Origin: Betaproteobacteria bacterium
GTDB taxonomy: Bacteria; Pseudomonadota; Gammaproteobacteria; Burkholderiales; Ferrovaceae
DNA: 18,470 nt
Direction of reading: 5' to 3'
Assembly: GCA_028870615.1 (NCBI GenBank)
Contig: JAGWPH010000063.1
Location: 1 to 18,470, forward strand
Positions 1 to 7,393 of this stretch are shown here, one piece after another; position 1 is the first letter of the stretch; each line of letters begins with the position of its first letter. The position numbers and the translations under genes are program-made. The notes under the pieces were generated by a model, which did not search any database, was not told the DNA's origin, and was given only the letters and a program-made list of their open reading frames with translations.

Positions 1-1080
1 CAGCCGCGCCTGGTGCGCGAGGGCCAGGCCCCCCTGGGGGAACTGCCCCATGCAGCGCAGACCATTCTGGTCATGGCGGCTCCGGATGTCTTGCTGATCG
101 AAGCAGGGTGGCCGCATCTGGAAACGTTGTCTCGCGCCAGGATGCGGGAAGCCTTGCCCAACTTGCTGGAAGAGTCGTTGATCCAGTCCGTGGAGCATTG
201 CCACTTTGCGTTGGGCGCGCGTGATGCTGCGCGCAATGTGGTAACGGTGGCGGTCGTGGATCTGGCCTGGATGCGTTTCATTCATGAATCGTTTGTGGGT
301 GCGGGATTAAACGCCCTCAAAATAATTCCTGCCCAGTTGCAACAGCCGCAAGGATCGCTCCAGGCTGTTTCGGTGCGCCTGGGGCAGGGCGATGCGCCTG
401 AGGAGAGGCTGCGCGTGATCAGTTGGCGTGGCGGCCTGCAGTCGGGATGGGGTCTTCGATTGGCGGAACAGGATGACGGGTGGCAGGGGCTGCCGCAACT
501 GCCCGCAGGAACGGTGCTGCAAGTTGCGCCGGGGTTGCGTTCCTGGGCGCTGGGGGGGATGGAAGCCGGTGCAACGATTGACCTGTGTCAGTTTGAGTTT
601 GCTGCCCCGCTCGGGGGACTGCTGGAGCGCCTGCGTCCCTGGCATCCTACCCTGCGTCTGTTGGGCCTGGCCCTGCTGCTGCAGCTCCTGGCGCTTAACG
701 GCTATTGGGCCAAACTGGCCTGGCAGAAACATGGGTTGACCCAGTCCATGCAAGTCCTGGCGCGTGACACAGTGCCCAATGCTCCCCAGGATCTGGCGCC
801 TGCACTGGCGTTGAAGCGTGCCCTGGAAAACCAGCGTTTAGGCCAGGGCGGCGCGCTACCCGGCGATTTTTCGGTGCTGGCTTCGCGATTGGCGACGTTA
901 CTCGCTAACGAACCTGGGGAGGTGCTGCAACAGCTCGATTACCGTGACGAGAGTCTGTTCCTCCGATTCAAACCGGGGGTTGCCGGAGATGCGCTCATCA
1001 AAAAAGCCGGGGGAAGCTCTGGTGTTGTTCTGCATGATGAGGGCCGTGGTGTTTGGCGACTGAGTGGAGCAGGCCGATGA
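1..1080 (+). CDS. gspL: Type II secretion system protein GspL (5' end outside window)
   Basis: The reading frame is already open at base 1, so the true start lies upstream; a GTG at 13 is internal. At least 359 residues are present, against about 400 for the family, so only some tens of residues are missing. GspL is a bitopic inner-membrane protein: its cytoplasmic actin-like domain recruits the ATPase GspE and its periplasmic part binds GspM. Counting from the GTG at 13, residues 1-205 form the cytoplasmic region, about 214-236 a Leu-rich membrane segment (LLGLALLLQLLALNGYWAKL), and 240-355 the periplasmic part ending in a ferredoxin-like fold. The stop TGA overlaps the gspM ATG (ATGA). Assignment rests on architecture plus position before gspM and gspN; sequence conservation in this family is low. 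Confidence 0.9.
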   Translation, partial: QPRLVREGQAPLGELPHAAQTILVMAAPDVLLIEAGWPHLETLSRARMREALPNLLEESLIQSVEHCHFALGARDAARNVVTVAVVDLAWMRFIHESFVGAGLNALKIIPAQLQQPQGSLQAVSVRLGQGDAPEERLRVISWRGGLQSGWGLRLAEQDDGWQGLPQLPAGTVLQVAPGLRSWALGGMEAGATIDLCQFEFAAPLGGLLERLRPWHPTLRLLGLALLLQLLALNGYWAKLAWQKHGLTQSMQVLARDTVPNAPQDLAPALALKRALENQRLGQGGALPGDFSVLASRLATLLANEPGEVLQQLDYRDESLFLRFKPGVAGDALIKKAGGSSGVVLHDEGRGVWRLSGAGR

Positions 1081-1580
1081 AATCGTTCGATTGGCAACAG
1101 GCCATTGTTTCGCTGTGGCGCGCGCGTTCCCTGCGCGAACGCGCCGTGCTGGGGGCACTGGCCGCGTTGTTGTTGGCGCTTGTGGTGTATGGGTTGTTCT
1201 GGCAACCTGCAATGGAAAACATTGGACGGTTGCAACAGGAATTGCCGTTGATGCGTTCCGAGCTTGCGCGGCTGCAAGCCATGGCTGCAGAGCTGAATGT
1301 TTCACGAAAACGTACTGCGGTTGCCGTGCCGGCGGGTGCCGAGCTGGAAACCGCGCTGCGCCAATCCCTGCGGGATATGGGGTTACCCACCCAAAAGTTC
1401 GAGACCCGACCGGATGGCCGGATCATGTTGGAATGGCATGACGCGCCTTTTAGTACAATGGCGGATTGGCTGGACCAGGTTCGACAGAAATGGCGGGTAA
1501 GTGTGGTGGAGGCGCATGTGGAACGCGCGCTCCACCCCGGCGACGTCAATGCGCATCTGGTACTGCGGGGCGGGGGCTAG
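1077..1580 (+). CDS. gspM: Type II secretion system protein GspM
   Basis: The protein has 167 residues, the usual size for GspM. A short basic cytoplasmic N-terminus (residues 1-23) is followed by one membrane helix (about 24-42, LGALAALLLALVVYGLFW), a probable coiled-coil (about 45-78, many Leu/Glu/Gln), and a small periplasmic ferredoxin-like domain ending in LVLRGGG. GspM is a bitopic inner-membrane component that dimerises with GspL and stabilises the GspE-GspL-GspF platform. I chose the ATG at 1077 because it overlaps the gspL stop as ATGA and gives a normal GspM N-terminus. An upstream in-frame ATG at 1053 would extend into gspL. The stop is 3 bp before the gspN start, so translation is probably coupled. 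Confidence 0.9.
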   Translation: MKSFDWQQAIVSLWRARSLRERAVLGALAALLLALVVYGLFWQPAMENIGRLQQELPLMRSELARLQAMAAELNVSRKRTAVAVPAGAELETALRQSLRDMGLPTQKFETRPDGRIMLEWHDAPFSTMADWLDQVRQKWRVSVVEAHVERALHPGDVNAHLVLRGGG

Positions 1581-1583
1581 CGG

Positions 1584-2345
1584 GTGCGCATCGCTTCTTT
1601 CTTTCCGGCACTGCTCTTTACGGTTGCCCTGATCGGTGTCGCGCTGGCGAATGTGCCGGCCAGTTGGGTGGCGACCCGGGTGGCGCAATCCACCGGGCAG
1701 AAGGTGCTATTGGCCAACAGTACCGGCACGCTGTGGCAAGGCTCGGCGGAATTGGCGCTGATGAGTGGCCCCGAAGCCCTGGGGCGCCTTCCGGGGCGCT
1801 TGCGCTGGCGCCTCGTGCCGCACTGGAGAGGATTGGCCTTCGTGCTGGATTCCACTGAACAGGGCCTCTTGGCGAGCCCAATTTCTGGCACGCTCGGCTG
1901 GTCAGGGGGCCATCTGGAGCCAGGGCAACTGGTGTTGCCGGCCCAAATCCTGATGGGATTGGGAGCGCCTTTCAACACCTTGCGTCTGGAGGGAGTGCTG
2001 ACGACGCACTGGGATGGTCTGGACTGGAATTACCAGAACATCACCCCGCGTTCCCTGGTATCGATAACGGTCCAGGCAGAACAGATGCGCTCGCGCCTCT
2101 CCCCTGTGGCGCCTTTGGGCCAGTATAGGTTGCGCATGGCTTGGGGTCCGCTAGGGGGTAAACTGGATCTCGAAACGGTGGTCGGGCCATTGATGCTTTC
2201 CGGACAGGGATCCCTGGTCAATGGTCGACTGGGCTTTGACGGACAGGCCACCACCAGCGATGCGTTGGAACCCCAATTGATCGGGCTGCTCAGTATTTTG
2301 GGAAAACGGGAAGGCGCCGTCACTCGCCTGCATTATCAAGGTTGA
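1584..2345 (+). CDS. gspN: Type II secretion system protein GspN
   Basis: The protein has 253 residues and starts with GTG three bases after the gspM stop. An N-terminal membrane/signal segment (about residues 5-23, FFPALLFTVALIGVALAN) is followed by a periplasmic domain. The motif GTLWQGSAEL at about 48-57 is typical of GspN, as is the later pattern LRWRLVPHWRGL. GspN is an accessory subunit found in only some T2SS operons (for example xps and Burkholderia-type clusters). Its role is not well defined, and it sits next to C/L/M-type inner-membrane parts. The stop is 4 bp before the gspD ATG. The GTG start could be wrong by a few codons, but no ATG lies nearby. Confidence 0.87.
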   Translation: MRIASFFPALLFTVALIGVALANVPASWVATRVAQSTGQKVLLANSTGTLWQGSAELALMSGPEALGRLPGRLRWRLVPHWRGLAFVLDSTEQGLLASPISGTLGWSGGHLEPGQLVLPAQILMGLGAPFNTLRLEGVLTTHWDGLDWNYQNITPRSLVSITVQAEQMRSRLSPVAPLGQYRLRMAWGPLGGKLDLETVVGPLMLSGQGSLVNGRLGFDGQATTSDALEPQLIGLLSILGKREGAVTRLHYQG

Positions 2346-2349
2346 ACCT

Positions 2350-4653
2350 ATGACAATAATATTCCGGACCGTTGGCGCTGCGCTGCTTGTTGTGTTATTC
2401 GTATCCCGAATGGCATCTGCGGCGCCACCAGCCGCTCCTCCAATGCCCCTGGGGCTTGGCCCGGTTTCAGGACGGGATCTGGTGTCACTCAATTTTGTTG
2501 ATGCAGATATCGAAGGCGTGATCAAGGCGGTAGGTGAGGCGATTGGTAAAAACATTCTGGTGGATCCGCGGGTCAAGGGAACAATCAGCCTGACCAGCGA
2601 CAAACCTTTGAGTCACACCGAAGCGTTAGCCACGCTGACCGCAGCACTCCGGCTGCAGGGCTACGCCCTGGTGGAAGGGCCGGGATTTTATCGTGTGGTG
2701 CCGGAAGCCGACGCCAAGCTTCAAGGCGGGCGGGTGACGGTGGATGCCAGCGGCGCCGGCGGGTCCACCGAGAGCGCCCCGGTGGGGGACCAGATCATCA
2801 CCCAGGTGTTCCGCCTCAAATATGAATCGGCAAACAACCTTGTGCCGGTATTGCGCCCCCTGATCGCACCCAACAACACCATCACCGCCTATCCCGCCAA
2901 CAATACCCTGGTCATCACCGATTATTCCGGAAACCTGCGACGCATTGCCCATATCGTGGCCGCCATCGATGCGCCACTGGCTGGGGATGTGGATGTCATT
3001 CCCATCAAGTATGGACTGGCGATCGATATTGCTGCCATTATCAATCGCATGAGCGATACCGCGGCGGCGAATACGGATCCATCCATTCGTACGGTCGCCG
3101 TGCCGGAGCCCCGCACCAACAGCATCCTGCTCAAAGCGGCTACCGTCATCCGCGCCCAGCAAATCAAAAGTTTGATTGCCAAACTGGATACGCCAACCAC
3201 CCAGCCCGGTAACATCTGGGTGATTCCACTCAAGAATGCAGAAGCCACCAAACTGGCCAAGACCCTGCGTGGCATTGTCTCGGGCGAAACCAGCGCCAGC
3301 ACTCCCAGTGATACCCAGCCCCTTGGCGGTGCCTCCAGCGCAACCCAACAGGGCGGCAGTGGCATGGCCTCCCCGTCAAACGGGGCCACTCCCAGTGCGA
3401 CATCCTCCGGCCAATCCTCAACCTCTTCCGGCGCTTCCGGATCTTCGGGTTCCTTCGGTGCTTCAGGTGCCTCCAGCGGCGCACGCACCTACGGGGCCGG
3501 CGGTTCGGCGGGGAGCATTCCGGCAGGCATGATCCAGGCAGATGCCACCACCAATTCCATCATCATCACGGCCAACGAACAGGTGTATCGCAATCTGCGC
3601 GCGGTGATTGACCGGCTGGATGCAAGGCGCGCCCAGATCTACGTGGAATCCATGATTGTGGAAGTGTCCAGTAACAAGGCTGATGAGTTTGGCGTTCAAC
3701 TGCAGGGGTTGCTCGGAGGGGGATCCACACAGACTTTTGCCGGTACGAACTTTAATGCGGCAACTCCGGGCAGCAATATTGTTGCACTGGGTTCAGGGGC
3801 GGGCAACCTGCTCAATCTGGGTGCCACAGCCAATGTGGGGCTCACTTCCGTAATTCCGTCAGCAGGGACCAACATCGCTGTCTTGCATAACTTCAATGGT
3901 GTCATGGGACTTTCTGCCCTGGCGCGAGCCGTCAGCAACATCTCGGGTGTGAATGTGCTATCCACCCCCAATCTGCTGACGTTGGACAACGAGGAAGCCA
4001 ACATCGTGATTGCCGAAAACATTCCCCTCGTCGCGGGTCAGTATGCCCAAACAGGCGTGACGGGAACCATCAACCCTTTCACGACCGTCGATCGCAAGGA
4101 CGTGGGGCTGACCTTGCGGATCAAGCCCCAGATCTCGGAAGGCGGGTTGGTGCGATTACAGATCTATCAAGAATCCTCCGCGGTGGACGCTGCCACGGTC
4201 AATAATGTCTACGGACCCAGTTACACCAAGCGCTCACTGGAGTCCAACGTGCTGGTCGAGGATGGGCAGGTCGTGGCGCTTGGAGGACTGCTGTCCGACA
4301 GCTATTCGGACAGCATGGAAAAGACCCCCTTTCTGGGAGACATCCCATTCCTGGGCGCCCTGTTCCGGTATGAAACGAAGACCCGGGTTAAAACCAACCT
4401 GATGGTGTTCCTGCGACCCTACGTGGTGCGGACGGCGGAGCAGAGCGACGCCCTGACCAATGACCGCTATGGCATGATGAAGGAAATGCGCGATGACTAT
4501 CAGCCCAATGTGCGCATCCTGTCCAATGAAACACTGACGCCGTTGCCTCCTGCCCAAGGGGCTGGCTCGCCTTTCGTGGCTCCTGGAACCACGAGCACCG
4601 AGCCTACTGCCACGCCGCTTCCGGGCGGCGCGGTACCCAGCAAAAGCCCTTGA
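2350..4653 (+). CDS. gspD: Type II secretion system secretin GspD
   Basis: The protein has 767 residues. A Sec signal peptide (residues 1-24, cleavage likely after ASA) precedes N0 (about 44-115), N1 (148-212, with APNNTITAYPANNTLVITD), N2 (213-285) and N3 (286-427). The C-terminal secretin domain (428-692) contains VLSTPNLLTLDNEEA and the signature VEDGQVVALGGLLSD ... TPFLGDIPFLGALFR. GspD multimerises into the outer-membrane channel through which folded substrates leave. N3 is split by a Ser/Gly/Ala/Thr-rich, low-complexity insert at about 312-390. A Pro/Thr-rich tail follows residue 730. The signal peptide has no lipobox, so outer-membrane delivery would need a pilotin or self-insertion. 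An AAGG Shine-Dalgarno sequence lies 8 bases before the ATG. Confidence 0.97.
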   Translation: MTIIFRTVGAALLVVLFVSRMASAAPPAAPPMPLGLGPVSGRDLVSLNFVDADIEGVIKAVGEAIGKNILVDPRVKGTISLTSDKPLSHTEALATLTAALRLQGYALVEGPGFYRVVPEADAKLQGGRVTVDASGAGGSTESAPVGDQIITQVFRLKYESANNLVPVLRPLIAPNNTITAYPANNTLVITDYSGNLRRIAHIVAAIDAPLAGDVDVIPIKYGLAIDIAAIINRMSDTAAANTDPSIRTVAVPEPRTNSILLKAATVIRAQQIKSLIAKLDTPTTQPGNIWVIPLKNAEATKLAKTLRGIVSGETSASTPSDTQPLGGASSATQQGGSGMASPSNGATPSATSSGQSSTSSGASGSSGSFGASGASSGARTYGAGGSAGSIPAGMIQADATTNSIIITANEQVYRNLRAVIDRLDARRAQIYVESMIVEVSSNKADEFGVQLQGLLGGGSTQTFAGTNFNAATPGSNIVALGSGAGNLLNLGATANVGLTSVIPSAGTNIAVLHNFNGVMGLSALARAVSNISGVNVLSTPNLLTLDNEEANIVIAENIPLVAGQYAQTGVTGTINPFTTVDRKDVGLTLRIKPQISEGGLVRLQIYQESSAVDAATVNNVYGPSYTKRSLESNVLVEDGQVVALGGLLSDSYSDSMEKTPFLGDIPFLGALFRYETKTRVKTNLMVFLRPYVVRTAEQSDALTNDRYGMMKEMRDDYQPNVRILSNETLTPLPPAQGAGSPFVAPGTTSTEPTATPLPGGAVPSKSP

Positions 4654-4661
4654 AAGGCGCC

Positions 4662-6101
4662 ATGAAGGTGATGCAGACAGGCATCTCGACCCTGGCAGCG
4701 CGCCTGCTTCCCTTTGCGTTTGCGCGAGACGGACACATATTGGTCGTCGCACAGCATCCCGAAGCAACAGAAGTATGGGTGTGTGACGAAACCCGTCCCG
4801 ATGCGTTGGCCGAGGTGGGGCGGGTCTACGGGACATTGCGCATTCGTCATCAAAAGCCGGAGGACTGGCAGCTGGCCTTATCCCGCGCCTATGCGGAGCA
4901 CGAAGGCGGCGCAGCACAGGTGGTGGGGGAAGCGGAGGAGGAAATCGACCTGTCGCGCCTGATGCAGGATCTGCCCGCAGTGGCGGATCTGCTGGAATCA
5001 CGTGATGATGCGCCAATCATTCGCATGATCAATGCGTTGCTGACCCAGGCGGCGCGGGAAGGCGCCTCCGACATTCATATCGAACCCGCAGAACAGGCCT
5101 CAGTGGTGCGCTTTCGCGTGGACGGGACATTGCGGGATGTTGTGCGCCCCAAAAAAGCGCTGCATGCGGCCCTGATCTCCCGCATCAAGATCATGGCGCA
5201 GCTCGATATTGCCGAAAAGCGAATGCCTCAGGATGGCCGGATTGCGCTGCGGGTGGCGGGCCGTCCGGTGGACGTGCGGGTCTCGACATTGCCGACGGGC
5301 TACGGTGAGCGGGCCGTGCTGCGTTTGCTGGACAAGGACGCCGGTCGTCTCGACCTGGCCCGGCTGGGCATGGCGGACGATACGCTGACCCGCTTTGATC
5401 AGCTGACGCGTCGACCCCACGGCATCATCCTGGTGACCGGCCCTACGGGCAGTGGCAAGACGACCACCCTCTATGCTTCCCTGTCACGGCTGGACGCGCA
5501 AACCACCAACGTCATGACCGTGGAAGACCCCATCGAGTATCACCTGGATGGCATCGGCCAGACCCAGGTGAATCCCCGCATTGACCTGACGTTTGCCAAA
5601 GCCCTGCGGGCCATTCTGCGCCAGGATCCTGACGTGATCATGATCGGTGAAATCCGCGATGCCGAGACCGCGCAGATTGCGGTGCAAGCCAGCCTCACCG
5701 GCCACCTGGTTTTAGCCACCTTGCACACCAACGATGCGGTGAGTGCGGTCAACCGGCTGATTGATATGGGGATCGAACCTTTCCTGCTGGCCAGTTCGCT
5801 GCTGGGCGTGTTGAGTCAACGGTTGGTGCGGCGCTGCTGTCCTGTTTGCGGCGGACCCGATGCCGCGGTGGGATGCACAACGTGCGGGCAGACCGGGTAT
5901 CAGGGCCGGAGCGGGGTGTATGAGTTGCTGGAAGTGGATGAGGGTTTGCGCGCCCTCATCCATCAGCGTGCTTCCGAAGCCCAGTTGCGCGACTGGGCAT
6001 TGCAGCATGGCATGCGTACCTTGCGTCAGGATGGCGAACGCTGGCTGAGTGCCGGGATCACGACAATGGAAGAATTGCTACGCGTCACAGGTGACGTCTA
6101 A
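4662..6101 (+). CDS. gspE: Type II secretion system ATPase GspE
   Basis: The protein has 479 residues from the ATG at 4662, which follows an AAAGG Shine-Dalgarno sequence; a TTG at 4650 would add four residues. GspE is the cytoplasmic hexameric AAA+-like ATPase that powers pseudopilus assembly. Visible motifs are the N-terminal N2 domain with SDIHIEP (about 136-142), Walker A GPTGSGKTT (260-268), the Asp box TVEDPIEY (about 286-293), Walker B VIMIGEIRD (325-333), and a His box near LATLHTNDA (351-359). A tetracysteine metal site follows, with C393, C396, C405 and C408. The two CxxC pairs are only eight residues apart, much closer than in the Vibrio/E. coli proteins, so this is a compact version of the domain. 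The start lies just downstream of the gspD stop. Confidence 0.97.
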   Translation: MKVMQTGISTLAARLLPFAFARDGHILVVAQHPEATEVWVCDETRPDALAEVGRVYGTLRIRHQKPEDWQLALSRAYAEHEGGAAQVVGEAEEEIDLSRLMQDLPAVADLLESRDDAPIIRMINALLTQAAREGASDIHIEPAEQASVVRFRVDGTLRDVVRPKKALHAALISRIKIMAQLDIAEKRMPQDGRIALRVAGRPVDVRVSTLPTGYGERAVLRLLDKDAGRLDLARLGMADDTLTRFDQLTRRPHGIILVTGPTGSGKTTTLYASLSRLDAQTTNVMTVEDPIEYHLDGIGQTQVNPRIDLTFAKALRAILRQDPDVIMIGEIRDAETAQIAVQASLTGHLVLATLHTNDAVSAVNRLIDMGIEPFLLASSLLGVLSQRLVRRCCPVCGGPDAAVGCTTCGQTGYQGRSGVYELLEVDEGLRALIHQRASEAQLRDWALQHGMRTLRQDGERWLSAGITTMEELLRVTGDV

Positions 6102-6105
6102 GGTC

Positions 6106-7317
6106 ATGCCGGTATTTCGATTCGAGGCCATGGACCAGGCAGGCCGCTCCGAATCCGGGATCGTGGAAGCGGATTCGTTACGTCAGGCGCGCACCTTGTT
6201 GCGCGCCCGCGGGCTGATCCCGTTTTCCCTGGCGACAGCCAAAGAGATGGCTGCGCTGCGGCGCCATGCGTGGTTTTATAGAGGCCTGTCGGGGAGTGAT
6301 CGGGTTACGGTCATTCGGCAACTGGCAAGCCTGCTCAATGCGGGCATTCCCCTGGATGAAGCGCTTACCGCTGCCGCCTCCGAAGCAGAACGGCCGGTGC
6401 TGCGCGAGCGCATGCTTGAATTGCGTTCCGAAGTGCTGGGAGGCAGCCCACTGGCGATGGCCATGGCCGCTCATCCCAAGGACTTCCCGGATCTTTACCA
6501 GGCGCTCGTTGCCGCAGGAGAACAAAGCGGACGGTTGGGCTGGGTGCTGGAACGTCTGGCCGATTATGCCGAAGCGCGGGATACCCTGCGCCAAAAAGTA
6601 TGGATGGCCATGGCTTATCCGGCCATCGTCACCGTGGTCGCGCTGGGGATCGTTATTTTTCTTATGACGACTGTTGTGCCTCAAGTGGTTTCAGTCTTCA
6701 CCAGCAACCATCAAACCTTGCCGCTTTTGACCCGAATGATGATTACCCTTTCGGATCTGATCCGGAACTGGGGTTGGATTTTGTTGTTGGGGCTGCTGGC
6801 AGCGGGGGTATTGGTGCGCCGGACGCTGGCCCGGCCCAAGGTGCGTTTGAATTGGGATGAGCACCTGCTGCGTTGGCCAATCATCGGAAAATCAATACGA
6901 GGTTACAATACGGAACGCTTTGCCAGCACCTTGTCCATTTTGGTCGGCGGCGGGGTGCCCATTTTGCCGGCGTTGCAGGGAGCAGCGGATGCTCTGGCCA
7001 ATACGGCATTGCGGCGCGACGTGGCTGATGCCATCACCCGGGTGCGTGAAGGGGCCAGTTTGGCCCGAGCGCTCGGGGTGCATCGCCGTTTCCCGCCTAT
7101 CCTGTTGCAGCTGATTCATTCGGGCGAAAGTACGGGACGCTTGCCAGAAATGCTGGACCGTGCCGCGCGCGGCGAAGCCAGCGCATTGGAACGGCGTATC
7201 CTGTTGCTGACCACGCTGCTTGAACCGGTATTGATCCTGATTATGGGTTTGATCGTGGCATTGATCGTGGTGGCTGTATTGCTGCCGATCATCGAAATCA
7301 ACCAGATGGTGCGCTAG
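6106..7317 (+). CDS. gspF: Type II secretion system inner-membrane protein GspF
   Basis: The protein has 403 residues, a normal GspF length. It begins MPVFRFEAMDQAGR, the usual GspF N-terminus, so I place the start at 6106 (four bases after the gspE stop) and not at the in-frame ATG at 6049 inside gspE. Two T2SSF repeats are visible, at about 70-193 and 272-395. Each has the conserved pattern RQLASLLNAGIPLDEAL / RFASTLSILVGGGVPILPAL and a GE.SG.L motif (AAGEQSGRL, HSGESTGRL). Three membrane helices lie at about 169-192, 222-242 and 374-396. GspF is the polytopic platform protein that contacts GspE and GspL and couples ATP hydrolysis to pseudopilin insertion. It is the last T2SS gene here. Confidence 0.96.
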   Translation: MPVFRFEAMDQAGRSESGIVEADSLRQARTLLRARGLIPFSLATAKEMAALRRHAWFYRGLSGSDRVTVIRQLASLLNAGIPLDEALTAAASEAERPVLRERMLELRSEVLGGSPLAMAMAAHPKDFPDLYQALVAAGEQSGRLGWVLERLADYAEARDTLRQKVWMAMAYPAIVTVVALGIVIFLMTTVVPQVVSVFTSNHQTLPLLTRMMITLSDLIRNWGWILLLGLLAAGVLVRRTLARPKVRLNWDEHLLRWPIIGKSIRGYNTERFASTLSILVGGGVPILPALQGAADALANTALRRDVADAITRVREGASLARALGVHRRFPPILLQLIHSGESTGRLPEMLDRAARGEASALERRILLLTTLLEPVLILIMGLIVALIVVAVLLPIIEINQMVR

Positions 7318-7393
7318 CGTTGTCAAGTTTACGAAGAGGCCGGGGTTCAGGCAAAATGCAACGCTTGTCTCGGAATTACAGTCAAGGAAAGTC

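Noticed and set aside
2626..3348. Long minus-strand open frame inside gspD
   Set aside because: It lies opposite the clear N0-N3 secretin domains; its Gly/His-rich translation resembles nothing.
3371..3385. Hairpin CCCCGT-CAA-ACGGGG in the gspD linker
   Set aside because: It is a short stem in low-complexity GC-rich coding DNA with no T-run; expected by chance.
7320..7357. Possible promoter (TTACGA, 17 bp, CAAAAT) before the lipoprotein gene
   Set aside because: Both boxes match consensus poorly; readthrough from gspF is just as likely.
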